A DNA stretch of 64,000 nt, taken from contig NZ_VJYZ01000020.1 in the NCBI RefSeq assembly GCF_007018965.1, positions 20,773 to 84,772 on the forward strand, in the 5' to 3' direction. Shown here piece after piece: positions 37,621-46,882 of this stretch. Within the stretch, counting starts at the first letter, position 1. The number at the start of each line of letters is the position of its first letter. Below the pieces are notes generated by a model. It had not been told where the DNA came from. It worked only from the letters and a program-made list of their open reading frames with translations, and made no database searches. Origin of the DNA: Paracoccus marinus. Its GTDB lineage: Bacteria > Pseudomonadota > Alphaproteobacteria > Rhodobacterales > Rhodobacteraceae. The position numbers and the translations under genes are program-made.

Positions 37621-38379
37621 ATGTCACGCGCCGATCAAGCCGCCCGCCTTGCCGCCCTGCACGTTCCGGGCGATCCGCTGGTGCTTTACAACATCTGGGA
37701 CGCGGGCGGGGCGCGGACGCTGGCCGAGGCGGGCGCGCGCGCTGTCGCCACCGGCAGCTGGTCGCTGGCGGCGGCGCATGGCTATGCCGACGGCGAGGCG
37801 ATGCCGCTGGACCTGACGCTCGCCATCGTGGCCCGGATCGCGCAGGCGACCGACCTGCCGCTGACCGTCGACTTCGAAGGGGGCTACGCGGCCGATCCGC
37901 AAGCCGTCGCCGCGAACGTCGCCCGCGTGATTGCCGCCGGCGCGGTCGGGATCAATTTCGAGGATCAGGTGGTCAAAGGCACGGGCATCTATCCCGTCGA
38001 TGAGCAGTCGGCCCGGATCCGCGCGGTCCGGCAGGCGGCGGACGCGGCCGGTATCCCCCTGTTCATCAACGCCCGGACCGACCTGTTCCTCAAGGCAGAC
38101 GGCGACCACGCGGCGCTCGTGCCCGAGGCGCTGGCGCGGCGCGCGGCCTATGCGGCGGCGGGCGCGAACGGCTTCTTCGTCCCCGCCCTGACCGACGCCG
38201 CCCTGATCGCCGGGGTCTGCCGCGAGAGCGAGTTGCCGATCAACGTGATGATGATGGGTCCGCTCGCATCGGTGGCAGAGGTGGCGGCGCTGGGGGTCGC
38301 GCGGGCAAGCTGGGGCCCGGGCGCCTACCGGGTCGCGCAGACCGACTTCGCGGCGCGGTTCCGCGAGATCGTCGGCTGA
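37621..38379 (+). CDS. Isocitrate lyase / PEP mutase-family protein
   Basis: 252 residues of the ICL/PEPM TIM-barrel family: LVLYNIWDAGGARTL, TVDFEGGYAADP (metal-binding Asp and Glu), GINFEDQV and PLFINARTDLFL. The members act on C-C or C-P bonds of 2-oxo or 2-hydroxy acids (methylisocitrate lyase, oxaloacetate decarboxylase, phosphonopyruvate enzymes). The lyase signature KKCGH is absent, so it is not isocitrate lyase itself. AGAAGGA lies ahead of the ATG. Monocistronic; the SRP RNA follows. Confidence 0.88.
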   Translation: MSRADQAARLAALHVPGDPLVLYNIWDAGGARTLAEAGARAVATGSWSLAAAHGYADGEAMPLDLTLAIVARIAQATDLPLTVDFEGGYAADPQAVAANVARVIAAGAVGINFEDQVVKGTGIYPVDEQSARIRAVRQAADAAGIPLFINARTDLFLKADGDHAALVPEALARRAAYAAAGANGFFVPALTDAALIAGVCRESELPINVMMMGPLASVAEVAALGVARASWGPGAYRVAQTDFAARFREIVG

Positions 38380-38512
38380 GGCGGTTGTCGCGCGCTGCCG
38401 CCTTCCGCGGCCCGCGCTGACAGCGGCGTGATGGCCAGACCGCCGAGTACGGTTGCACGGCGGCAGGTCTCGCCCGCCAGCAAGCCGGATCGCGCCCGCT
38501 CGATCCACGGCC

Positions 38513-38541
38513 TTGCATCCCCGCCGCAGGGGGGCTATCTG
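38513..38541 (+). promoter_or_regulatory. Promoter of the SRP RNA
   Basis: TTGCAT (38513-38518), 17 bases, TATCTG (38536-38541). The transcript would start about 38547-38549, at the base of the first helix of the RNA. Confidence 0.65.
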
Positions 38542-38546
38542 GTCCG

Positions 38547-38642
38547 CGAGAGGTTGGCGCGGGCGAGCGCCTCGCCAACCCGGTCAGGTCCGGAAGGAAG
38601 CAGCCGTAACGAGCCCCGCTTGGGTCGTTGTCCAGCCTCTCA
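38547..38642 (+). ncRNA. ffs: Signal recognition particle RNA, 4.5S type
   Basis: About 96 nt folding as one long hairpin. GAGAGGTTGG (38548-38557) pairs with CCAGCCTCTC (38632-38641). The conserved helix 8 core reads GGTCAGGTCCGGAAGGAAGCAGCCGTAA (split at 38582-38609), with the GGAA tetraloop and the asymmetric loop that bind Ffh. It lacks the Alu domain as in other Gram-negatives. It lies near dnaX-ybaB-recR as in several phyla, here with nudC between. Ends are set by pairing, to a few bases. Confidence 0.95.
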
Positions 38643-38732
38643 CCTCTTTCCTCATCTTCGTCACCTCCCCATCCGCTGACCTGACCTCGGTCTGCGGCGG
38701 CAGTCAGGCTCCGTCCCCCTTCCGCGCACCCC

Positions 38733-39677
38733 TCATGCGCCATCCAGCCAGCCCCGGATCAGCCAGCCCGCGATCGGCCCCCGGCGGGGCGTGCGGATCG
38801 TCGGGTGCGCGCCGTCCATCACCTGTCGGACATCGGAGCGGGGCAGCCACAGGGCGTCGTCCAGTTCGACCTTGTCCAGCGTGATCGCCTGCGTCTCGGC
38901 CACGCCCGCGCAGCCGATCATCAGCGAGGCGGGGAACGGCCAGGGCTGGCTTGCGACATAGCGGACCGATCCGACGCGGACGCCGGTCTCCTCGAACACC
39001 TCGCGGCGGACGGCGGCCTCGACCGTCTCGCCGGGCTCGACGAAGCCGGCGAGGCAGGAATACATCCCCTCGGGCCAGCCGGGCGAGCGGCCGAGCAGCA
39101 GGTGGTCGTCGCGTTCCACCAGCATGATGACGACCGGGTCGGTGCGCGGGAAATGCACCGCGTTGCAGGCCGGGCACTGGCGCTGCCAGCCGGACTGCGC
39201 GGGGGCGGACTGGTGCCCGCAGGCCGCGCAGTAGCGGTGCGAGACATGCCAGCCCGTGATCGCGCGCGAAATCGCCGCAAGCGCCCCGTCGGCCGCATCG
39301 AAGCTTGCGATCGACGCCCGCAGGTCGACGAAGCGCGCGTCCTCGATCGCGGGGTGGCGCTGCTCGGACGGGTCGATGAAAAGCTCGGTCTCGGCCAGGT
39401 TCGGCGGCGTCCAGCCCGAGATGTCGCGCGTCCCGACCGGCTGCCCGTCAAGCGTCCCCAGGAACACCGAAGGCCCGCCGCCATCGAGCGCCGGGTGGTC
39501 GGGCGGCAGCCAGGCCAACCCGCCCGCGTCGCGGCACAGCACCTTGCCGCGCCAGACCGGGGTGATGCGCGCGGACGCGGTCCAGCCGTCATCGCCGCGC
39601 AGATGCGCCGCGCGGTCGAAGCGGGCGGCGTCCGCACCCTCGGGTCCGGCAAAGGCCAGCATCCAGTCGTCGGCCAT
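38733..39677 (-). CDS. nudC: NAD+ diphosphatase / RNA deNADding enzyme NudC
   Basis: 314 residues. The zinc ribbon is CAACGH...CPAC near residues 150-171, and the Nudix box follows a glycine-rich strand (GFVEPGETVEAAVRREVFEETGV, complete GX5EX7REUXEEXGU). SQPWPFPASLMIG is the NudC-specific SQPWPFPxS motif. The enzyme splits NAD(H) and removes NAD caps from RNA. The start ATG at 39677 was chosen since MADDWMLAFAG opens the substrate domain. Divergent from dnaX. Confidence 0.95.
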   Translation of the reverse strand: MADDWMLAFAGPEGADAARFDRAAHLRGDDGWTASARITPVWRGKVLCRDAGGLAWLPPDHPALDGGGPSVFLGTLDGQPVGTRDISGWTPPNLAETELFIDPSEQRHPAIEDARFVDLRASIASFDAADGALAAISRAITGWHVSHRYCAACGHQSAPAQSGWQRQCPACNAVHFPRTDPVVIMLVERDDHLLLGRSPGWPEGMYSCLAGFVEPGETVEAAVRREVFEETGVRVGSVRYVASQPWPFPASLMIGCAGVAETQAITLDKVELDDALWLPRSDVRQVMDGAHPTIRTPRRGPIAGWLIRGWLDGA

Positions 39678-39743
39678 CCGCCACCCCCAATCGTTCAGGT
39701 CGCGGGCAACCTGCCCCGGACGCGGGGTGCGGACAAGCGGCGG

Positions 39744-39772
39744 TTTACCTTGCCGCACCACGCACCTAGATT
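39744..39772 (+). promoter_or_regulatory. Probable promoter of dnaX-ybaB-recR
   Basis: TTTACC (39744-39749), 17 bases, TAGATT (39767-39772). The predicted start near 39780 would leave a leader of only about 14 bases before the ATG at 39794. Confidence 0.5.
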
Positions 39773-39793
39773 GCAGCCGTCATGGAGATCGCG

Positions 39794-41629
39794 ATGCCCG
39801 ACGCCACCCCTGCCCCGGCGCCCGCCTATCAGGTGCTGGCCCGCAAATACCGGCCGGAAACCTTTGCCGACCTGGTGGGGCAGGACGCGATGGTCCGCAC
39901 GCTCAAGAACGCCTTTGCCGCCGACCGGATCGCGCAGGCGTTCATCATGACCGGCATCCGCGGCACCGGAAAGACCACCACCGCGCGGATCATCGCCAAG
40001 GGCATGAACTGCATCGGCCCCGACGGCACCGGCGGCCCCACGACCGAGCCCTGCGGCGTCTGCGAACACTGCCGCGCCATCATGGAAGGCCGCCACGTCG
40101 ATGTGCTGGAGATGGACGCGGCCAGCCGCACCGGCGTGGGCGACATCCGCGAGATCATCGAGAGCGTGCATTACCGGGCGGCGTCCGCGCGCTACAAGAT
40201 CTACATCATCGACGAGGTTCACATGCTGTCCACCAGCGCGTTCAACGCGCTGCTGAAGACGCTCGAGGAACCGCCGCCGCACGTGAAGTTCATCTTTGCC
40301 ACGACGGAAATCCGCAAGGTGCCGGTCACGGTCCTGTCGCGCTGCCAGCGCTTCGACCTGCGCCGGATCGAGCCCGAGGTGATGATCGCCCTGCTGCGCC
40401 GGATCGCGGGGGCCGAGGGGGCGCAGATCAGCGACGACGCGCTCGCGCTCATCACCCGCGCGGCGGAAGGTTCGGCGCGGGACGGGACCAGCCTGCTGGA
40501 CCAGGCGATCAGCCACGGCGCGGGCGAGACCACCGCGCCGCAGGTCCGCGCCATGCTGGGACTGGCGGACCGGGGACGCGTTCTCGACCTCTTCGACATG
40601 ATCCTGCGCGGCTCGGCCGCCGAGGCGCTGGCCGAGATGCAAAGCCAGTACGCCGAGGGCGCGGACCCTTTGGCCGTGCTGCGCGACCTGGCCGAGATCA
40701 CGCACTGGATCAGCGTCGTGAAGATCACGCCCGACGCCGCCGACGATCCCACCATCGGCCCCGACGAGCGCGAGCGCGGCCGCGACATGGCCGCCCGCAT
40801 CCCCATGCGCGCGCTCAGCCGGATGTGGCAGATGCTCCTCAAGGCGCTCGAGGAGGTGTCGGTCGCCCCGAACGCGATGATGGCGGCCGAGATGGCGATC
40901 ATCCGCCTGACCCATGTCGCCGACCTGCCCGACCCCGAGGCGCTGATCCGCAAGGTGCAGGCGGCGCAGGCGGCGGGCGAGTTTACCCGGCCCGCGACGA
41001 CCGCGCCTGCGCCCTCAACAACGCATGCCGGCAACGGCCACGCCGCAGGGGTCGCGCCTGTGATGCATGCGGGCGGCAGGTCCGGGCCGCTGGCCGCGCG
41101 CCAGCCCGCCCCCGTCGATGCGCTGACGCCGCAGGCCAGCCCCGAGATCCTCGCGAGCTATCCCGATTTCGAGTCGGTCGTCGATCTCATCAAGCGCATG
41201 CGCGACATGGCGCTGCTGTTCGATGTCGAGAAGTCGGTCCGGCTGGTCCGCTATTCCCCCGGCCGGATCGAGTTCCAGCCTGCGCCGGACGCGCCCGCCA
41301 GCCTCGCCGCGCGCCTGTCGGACCGGCTGCGCGGCTGGACCGGGGGCACGCGCTGGACCGTGTCGGTCGTGGACGCGGGCGGCGGGCCGACCATCGCCGA
41401 ACGCCGCGCCGAACGCGAAACGGCCGAGATCGAGGCGGCGCGGCAGAACCCGGTCGTGCAGGCGATCCTGTCGATCGTGCCCGGCGCCGCCATCATCGTG
41501 CGCCACGAGACCCCGCCCGCCCCGGTCCTCGATGAGGACGGCGAGGCGGTGACCGAGGATCTGCACGGCCCCTCGGATGGCCCGGTCGCGGCCGTCGAGG
41601 AATGGGACCCGTTCGAGGATGAGGACTGA
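39794..41629 (+). CDS. dnaX: DNA polymerase III subunit tau/gamma
   Basis: 611-residue clamp-loader ATPase. VLARKYRPETFADLVGQDAMV opens the protein, Walker A is GIRGTGKT at 54-61, the zinc site uses C73, C87, C90 and C93, and HMLSTSAFNALLKTLEEPP is the Walker B/sensor region. An Ala/Pro linker near 400-450 leads to the tau domain. No A-rich slippery site for gamma production is visible. ATG 39794 has GGAG seven bases upstream; ATG 39782 is possible. ybaB starts four bases after the stop. Confidence 0.96.
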   Translation: MPDATPAPAPAYQVLARKYRPETFADLVGQDAMVRTLKNAFAADRIAQAFIMTGIRGTGKTTTARIIAKGMNCIGPDGTGGPTTEPCGVCEHCRAIMEGRHVDVLEMDAASRTGVGDIREIIESVHYRAASARYKIYIIDEVHMLSTSAFNALLKTLEEPPPHVKFIFATTEIRKVPVTVLSRCQRFDLRRIEPEVMIALLRRIAGAEGAQISDDALALITRAAEGSARDGTSLLDQAISHGAGETTAPQVRAMLGLADRGRVLDLFDMILRGSAAEALAEMQSQYAEGADPLAVLRDLAEITHWISVVKITPDAADDPTIGPDERERGRDMAARIPMRALSRMWQMLLKALEEVSVAPNAMMAAEMAIIRLTHVADLPDPEALIRKVQAAQAAGEFTRPATTAPAPSTTHAGNGHAAGVAPVMHAGGRSGPLAARQPAPVDALTPQASPEILASYPDFESVVDLIKRMRDMALLFDVEKSVRLVRYSPGRIEFQPAPDAPASLAARLSDRLRGWTGGTRWTVSVVDAGGGPTIAERRAERETAEIEAARQNPVVQAILSIVPGAAIIVRHETPPAPVLDEDGEAVTEDLHGPSDGPVAAVEEWDPFEDED

Positions 41630-41633
41630 GACG

Positions 41634-41978
41634 ATGAAGAACCCCTTTGGCGGCATGGGCGACCTGTCGAAGATGATGCAGGCCGCGCGCGAGATGCAGG
41701 ACAAGGTCGAGGGGCTGCAGAAGTCCCTGGACGAGATCACCGTCACCGGCGAGGCGGGCGCGGGGCTGGTACGCGCCACCGCGACCGCGAAGGGCGACCT
41801 GACCGGGCTCGACATCGATCCGTCGATCTTCGTGGCCAGCGAAAAGCAGGTGGTCGAGGACCTGATCCTTGCCGCGATCAAGGACGCGCAGCGCCGCGCG
41901 GCCGACCGCGCCAAGCAGGAAACCGAGCGGCTGGCGGGCGGCATGGGCCTGCCCCCCGGCATGAAGCTGCCGTTCTGA
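41634..41978 (+). CDS. YbaB/EbfC nucleoid-associated protein
   Basis: 114 residues: [25 protein letters not shown] helix, then the DNA-binding beta region ([22 protein letters not shown]) and a C-terminal helix with [11 protein letters not shown]. The family forms tweezer-like dimers on DNA. Its place between dnaX and recR is conserved across bacteria and points to a role near replication-linked repair. Confidence 0.96.
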   Translation: MKNPFGGMGDLSKMMQAAREMQDKVEGLQKSLDEITVTGEAGAGLVRATATAKGDLTGLDIDPSIFVASEKQVVEDLILAAIKDAQRRAADRAKQETERLAGGMGLPPGMKLPF

Positions 41979-42000
41979 CGACCGGCTGAAAGGGAAAGCC

Positions 42001-42603
42001 ATGGCGCGCGAGGGCAGCGACGACATCCAGGCGCTGATCGCGCAGGTGGCGCGGCTGCCGGGGCTGGGGCCCCGTTCGGCGCGGCGCGTCGTGCTGGCGC
42101 TGATCCGCCGCCGCGCGACGCAGATGACGCAGCTTGCGGCGCTGATGGCGCGGGTGGCCGAAACCTCGCGCGAGTGCGTCCGCTGCGGCAACATCGCCGA
42201 GGCCGAGCTGTGCCCGATCTGCGCCGATCCGGGCCGCGCCAACGGCGAGCTGTGCGTCGTGGAAAGCGTGGCCGACCTGTGGGCGATGGAACGCGGTCGC
42301 GCCTTTCCGGGCCGCTACCACGTGCTGGGCGGGACGCTGTCGGCGTTGGACGAGGTCGGCCCCGACGACCTCGGCATCCCCCGCCTGCTGGACCGGATCG
42401 CCGAGGAAAACGTGACCGAGGTGATCCTTGCCCTCAACGCCACGGTCGAGGGGCAGACGACCGCCCATTACATCGCCGAGGCGCTGGAAGGGGGCTCGGT
42501 CGCCGTCACCGGCCTTGCCCACGGCGTCCCGATCGGGGGCGAGCTGGACTTTCTCGACGACGGCACGATCAGCGCGGCCCTGCGCGCGCGGCGGCGGCTG
42601 TGA
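42001..42603 (+). CDS. recR: Recombination protein RecR
   Basis: 200 residues. A helix-hairpin-helix ([11 protein letters not shown]) is followed by the four-cysteine zinc finger ([16 protein letters not shown]) and the Toprim domain ([34 protein letters not shown]). Works with RecF/RecO to load RecA at gaps. The TGA overlaps the next gene's GTG (GTGA), so the thioesterase is coupled to it. Confidence 0.97.
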   Translation: MAREGSDDIQALIAQVARLPGLGPRSARRVVLALIRRRATQMTQLAALMARVAETSRECVRCGNIAEAELCPICADPGRANGELCVVESVADLWAMERGRAFPGRYHVLGGTLSALDEVGPDDLGIPRLLDRIAEENVTEVILALNATVEGQTTAHYIAEALEGGSVAVTGLAHGVPIGGELDFLDDGTISAALRARRRL

Positions 42604-43100
42604 ACGCGTCCGCGCCGATCCTGACCGCCGAGCAGGTCGTCCGCAACGAATGGACCGACTACAACGGCCATCTGAACATGGCCTATTACAACGTGCTGTT
42701 CGATGAGGCGGTGAACGCCGCGCTGAACGGCCTTGGGGTGGGCCCCGACCAGGCCGCGACCGGCACCATGTCGGTGTTCACGGCCCAGGCGCATGTCCAT
42801 TATCTGCGCGAACTGCATGCGGGCGACCGGGTTCGCGTGTCGCTGCGGGTGCTGGGGGTGGACGCCAAGCGGCTGCATTACGTGCAGACGATGATGCGGG
42901 CCGGCACGCACGCCGGCGAAGGCCTCGTGGCGGCGGTCAGCGAGAACCTGACCCTCAGCGTGGATCTGTCCACGCGGCGGGTGACGCCGTGGACGGCGCC
43001 GGTGTTCGCGCGCCTGCAGGCGCTCGCGGTGGCGCATGCGGACCTGCCGGTCCCGCCGCAGGTCAGGCGGGTGATCGGGCTGAACCGGCCGCCCGCATGA
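42600..43100 (+). CDS. Hotdog-fold thioesterase, carnitine-dehydrogenase-associated type
   Basis: 166 residues of the 4-hydroxybenzoyl-CoA thioesterase fold. [22 protein letters not shown] (about residues 17-38) holds the catalytic Asp in DYNGHLN. The family is close to the thioesterase domain fused to L-carnitine dehydrogenase, which hydrolyses betainyl-CoA. No carnitine genes are nearby. GTG start, overlapping the recR stop; last gene of the dnaX operon. Confidence 0.85.
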   Translation: MNASAPILTAEQVVRNEWTDYNGHLNMAYYNVLFDEAVNAALNGLGVGPDQAATGTMSVFTAQAHVHYLRELHAGDRVRVSLRVLGVDAKRLHYVQTMMRAGTHAGEGLVAAVSENLTLSVDLSTRRVTPWTAPVFARLQALAVAHADLPVPPQVRRVIGLNRPPA

Positions 43101-43107
43101 AGAAGGG

Positions 43108-43132
43108 GCGCGGCGCCCGAATGGCGCCGCGC
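43108..43132. terminator. Hairpin between convergent thioesterase and hsp20 genes
   Basis: A perfect 10-bp stem GCGCGGCGCC (43108-43117) with GGCGCCGCGC (43123-43132) and a CGAAT loop. It is symmetric and lies between two convergent stops, so it could serve both genes; no T-tract follows on either side, so termination may be partial or Rho-aided. Confidence 0.5.
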
Positions 43133-43159
43133 ACCGATGATCCGGGCTTCAGCCGTGGA

Positions 43160-43636
43160 TCAGTTGGCGAGTTGCTCGACCTGCTCGGGCTGCGCGTCCA
43201 CGGTGCGGGCGGGCGTGCGCGAAATCGCGATCTTGCGCGGCTTCAGCGCCTCGGGAACCTCGCGCAGCAGCTCGATGTGCAGCATGCCGTCCACGTGGCT
43301 CGCGCCCTCGACGCGGACGTGGTCGGCCAAGGCGAACTTGCGCTCGAACGCGCGGGTCGCGATGCCGCGGTGCAGGTAGGTGTGCTGCCCGTCATCCTCG
43401 GCCTTGCGGGCCGACACGATCACGGCGCCGTCCTTCATCTCGACGTTCAGGTCGTCGGCCGAGAAGCCGGCGACGGCGATCGAGATGCGATAGGCGTTCT
43501 CGCCCGTCTTTTCGATGTTGTAGGGGGGATAGGTCGGGGCCGCGATGTCGGCCGTCAGCGCCCGGTCCATCAGGTCCGCCATGCGGTCGAAGCCGACCGA
43601 GGCGCGGTAGAGCGGGGCAAGATCCATGTTACGCAT
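43160..43636 (-). CDS. Small heat-shock protein, Hsp20/IbpA type
   Basis: 158 residues. The N-terminal arm (MRNMDLAPLYRASVGFDRMADLMDRAL) is of the IbpA class, the alpha-crystallin domain runs about 38-125 (PPYNIEKTGENAYRISIAVAGFS, then FERKFALADHVRV), and the C-terminal extension has the RKIAI motif, an IxI anchor. A holdase that keeps unfolded proteins soluble for DnaK/ClpB. AAGGA precedes the ATG at 43636 and is inside a putative thermometer hairpin. A possible RpoH promoter lies about 90 bp upstream. Confidence 0.95.
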   Translation of the reverse strand: MRNMDLAPLYRASVGFDRMADLMDRALTADIAAPTYPPYNIEKTGENAYRISIAVAGFSADDLNVEMKDGAVIVSARKAEDDGQHTYLHRGIATRAFERKFALADHVRVEGASHVDGMLHIELLREVPEALKPRKIAISRTPARTVDAQPEQVEQLAN

Positions 43637-43639
43637 GTT

Positions 43640-43656
43640 CGCATCCTTCAAAAGCG
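43640..43656 (-). promoter_or_regulatory. Putative RNA thermometer hairpin masking the hsp20 Shine-Dalgarno
   Basis: On the transcript, CGCUUUUGAAGGAUGCG can fold with CGC-GCG closing pairs and the U-run opposite AGGA (U-A and U-G pairs, GAA loop). The U-rich strand against AGGA resembles FourU or ROSE-type elements of hsp20 genes in alphaproteobacteria. It is weak enough to melt. Fold judged by eye only. Confidence 0.4.
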
Positions 43657-43730
43657 ATGTGAGTTGCCGCCCCCCGGTTTGCCGGGCGGGCCACATGCCG
43701 GCGCGTCTTCGCCATCCGGCACAGGCATGA

Positions 43731-43758
43731 ATCTAGAACCCCGAAGGCCCCGTTCAAG
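43731..43758 (-). promoter_or_regulatory. Possible RpoH (sigma-32) promoter of hsp20
   Basis: Coding-strand CTTGAA (43753-43758), with CTTG followed by an 18-base gap and CTAGAT (43731-43736). Alphaproteobacterial RpoH promoters use CTTG near -35 and a CTATAT-like -10 box, so the match is fair, not perfect. Confidence 0.4.
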
Positions 43759-43819
43759 ACCTTGCGGATGCAGCCGCTCGGCGCTGGCCCGCGCGCGCCC
43801 GCGCGGCTAGTCTGACGGG

Positions 43820-44521
43820 ATGGAGCTTCTCGACAACCTGCCCCTGACGCTCACCGCCGCCGATGTCGCGGCGCTGGCGCTGCTGGTCGTCACCTGGCTC
43901 GGCGTCGGCCGGCTGATCGAGCATCCGCCGCGCGGCCGCCCGTCCGTCTCGTTCCTGATGAAGCGCTATCGGCGCGACTGGATGTTCGAGATGCTGACCC
44001 GCGACAACCGCATCTTCGACGGCAACACCCTGACCGGCCTGCGCGAGGGCACCGCGTTCTTCGCCTCGGCCTGCATGATCGCGATGGGGGGCGGGCTCGC
44101 GCTGGTCGGCAACACCGAGCCGCTGACGGGCATTGCGCGTGAACTGGATGCCGCCGCGATCCCGGCGCTGCTCCTGAAGATCAAGCTGCTGCTGATCCTC
44201 GGCTTCGTCGCCAACGCATTCCTCAAGTTCGTCTGGTCGCACAGGCTGTTTGGTTATTGCGCGATCATGATGGCGGCGATCCCGAACGACCCCGACGACC
44301 GCCGCGTCGCCGTGCGCGCCGGCGCCGCGGCCGAGATCAACATCAACGCCGCCCGCAACTTCAACATCGGGCTGCGCGCGGTCTATTTCGCGATCGGCTC
44401 GGCCGGCTGGCTGCTTGGCCCCCTGGGGCTGGTGGCGGGCACCGTGCTGGTCACGTCGATGACGCTGCGGCGGGAATTCACGTCGGCGTCGCGGCAGGCG
44501 ATCATGGACGACGTGCCTTAA
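43820..44521 (+). CDS. DUF599 family membrane protein
   Basis: 233 residues, about four to five transmembrane helices. DUF599-like features: TWLGVGRLIEHPP at the first helix end, FLMKRYRRDWMFEMLTRDNRIFDG, SACMIAMGGGLALVG and FVWSHRLFGYCAIMMAAIPN, then a NINAARNFNIGLRAVYFAI stretch. Function unknown. It is divergent from hsp20 (183 bp) and convergent with folE2, whose stop lies five bases away. Confidence 0.88.
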   Translation: MELLDNLPLTLTAADVAALALLVVTWLGVGRLIEHPPRGRPSVSFLMKRYRRDWMFEMLTRDNRIFDGNTLTGLREGTAFFASACMIAMGGGLALVGNTEPLTGIARELDAAAIPALLLKIKLLLILGFVANAFLKFVWSHRLFGYCAIMMAAIPNDPDDRRVAVRAGAAAEININAARNFNIGLRAVYFAIGSAGWLLGPLGLVAGTVLVTSMTLRREFTSASRQAIMDDVP

Positions 44522-44526
44522 GGCAC

Positions 44527-45489
<963 letters not shown>

Positions 45490-45569
45490 GCGAGGCTCCT
45501 GCCCGGAAAAGACGCGGCCGCGGAACATATGGGAAGCGGCGGGATGTTTTGTAAGCCGCCCCCCGCCCC

Positions 45570-46733
45570 TCAGCCGATCGCCTGCATCAGATCGGCCAGG
45601 ATGTCGCCCGCATCCTCAAGTCCCACCGACAGCCGCACCATCCCCTCGGTGATGCCCGACGCCGCCCGCACCTCGGGCGACAGGCGCTGGTGGGTGGTCG
45701 TCGCCGGGTGGGTCACGATCGACTTGGCGTCGCCCAGGTTGTTCGAGATGCTGATGAGCCGCAGCCGGTTCAGGAACGCGAACGCCGCGTCCTTGGACCC
45801 CAGGTCCAGCGCGATCATCGTGCCGCCCGTGCCCATCTGCCGCATCGCGAGATCGTAGTGCGGATGCACCGGCAGCCCCGGATAGATCACCCGCACCCCT
45901 GCCCCGTCGAGGCCCGAGGCGATCCGCATCGCGCTGTCGGCCATCGCGCGGACGCGAAGGTCCATGGTGGTGAGGCCGTTCAGCATGACCCAGGCGTTGA
46001 ACGGGCTGATCGCGCCGCCGGTGTGCTTGAGATACGGCTCCGCCACCTCGCGCACGAACTGGCGCGTGCCGCAGATCACGCCGCCGAGGCAGCGCCCGCC
46101 GCCATCGACGTGCTTCGTGGTGGAATAGATGATGACGTCGGCGCCCTGCTCGGCCGCGCGGGAAAAGACCGGGGTCGTGAACACGTTGTCCACCACGACC
46201 AGCGCGCCCGCCGCGTGCGCGATGCGGGCGATGCCGGCGATGTCCATCACCTCCAGCACCGGGTTCGACACGCTTTCGAAGAACAGGGCGCGGGTGCCAG
46301 GCGTGACCGCCGCCTGCCACTCGGAAAGGTCGGTGCCGTCCACCAGCGCCACATCGACCCCGAAGCGCGCGAGGATGTCGAGAACGTAGAGGCACGATCC
46401 GAACAGCTGCCGCGCGGCCACCACCCGGTCGCCGGGTTTGACCAGCGCCATCATAGCGCCGTTGACGGCCGCCATGCCGGACGCGGTGGCGAAGGCGTCC
46501 TCGGTCCCTTCCAGCGACGCCATCCGGTCCTCGAACATCCGGCTCGTCGGGTTGCCGTAGCGGGCATAGATGAACTCGTCGGGGCCGGACTGCTGGAACC
46601 GGCCCTCGGCCTGTTCGGCGCTGTCGTAGGCGAAGCCCTGGGTCAGGAACAACGCCTCGGCCATCTCGCCATACTGGCTGCGGCGGGTGCCGGCGTGGAC
46701 GGCGCGGGTGCGGGGATGAAGGCTGTCTGACAT
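45570..46733 (-). CDS. metZ: O-acyl-homoserine sulfhydrylase (MetZ/MetY-type)
   Basis: 387-residue PLP enzyme of the Cys/Met metabolism family. TRAVHAGTRRSQYGEMAEALFLTQGFAY opens it; YARYGNPTSRMFEDRMASLEG, the PLP-Lys motif IIYSTTKHVDGGGRCLGG and LRLISISNNLGDAKSIVTHPATTTHQ are standard. It forms homocysteine from acyl-homoserine and sulfide. By similarity it is the MetZ (O-succinyl) type, but metA in this window looks acetyl-type, so the substrate needs testing. No SAM-II riboswitch pattern is visible in the short leader. Confidence 0.92.
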   Translation of the reverse strand: MSDSLHPRTRAVHAGTRRSQYGEMAEALFLTQGFAYDSAEQAEGRFQQSGPDEFIYARYGNPTSRMFEDRMASLEGTEDAFATASGMAAVNGAMMALVKPGDRVVAARQLFGSCLYVLDILARFGVDVALVDGTDLSEWQAAVTPGTRALFFESVSNPVLEVMDIAGIARIAHAAGALVVVDNVFTTPVFSRAAEQGADVIIYSTTKHVDGGGRCLGGVICGTRQFVREVAEPYLKHTGGAISPFNAWVMLNGLTTMDLRVRAMADSAMRIASGLDGAGVRVIYPGLPVHPHYDLAMRQMGTGGTMIALDLGSKDAAFAFLNRLRLISISNNLGDAKSIVTHPATTTHQRLSPEVRAASGITEGMVRLSVGLEDAGDILADLMQAIG

Positions 46734-46776
46734 GTCATCCCCGTTAGCGCCGCACGCAAAAAAGCGCAACTTTGTC

Positions 46777-46804
46777 TTGAAAGGACGGTTGAGTGGACTA
46801 AGTG
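46777..46804 (+). promoter_or_regulatory. Possible promoter and structured leader of the TerC gene
   Basis: TTGAAA (46777-46782), 16 bases, TAAGTG (46799-46804). The ~70-base leader contains a 6-bp tetraloop hairpin, CGATCC-TCGC-GGATCG (46828-46843), and a GGTC-GACC hairpin before the SD. The known manganese riboswitch signature was not recognised. Confidence 0.4.
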
Positions 46805-46882
46805 GGGACGAGGCCGGGCCCCTCTGGCGATCCTCGCGGATCGTGATGTCGGTCGCTTTTCGTGACCGTCAGGGGAAAACTC

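Noticed and set aside
39782..39796. ATG 39782 as the dnaX start
   Set aside because: Possible, but GGAG inside the first codons is better placed as the ribosome site of ATG 39794.
46734..46860. SAM-II or SAM/SAH riboswitch upstream of metZ
   Set aside because: Neither the conserved core nor the pseudoknot strands could be found. The leader is short and contains only a GCGC-T6-GCG hairpin-like stretch.
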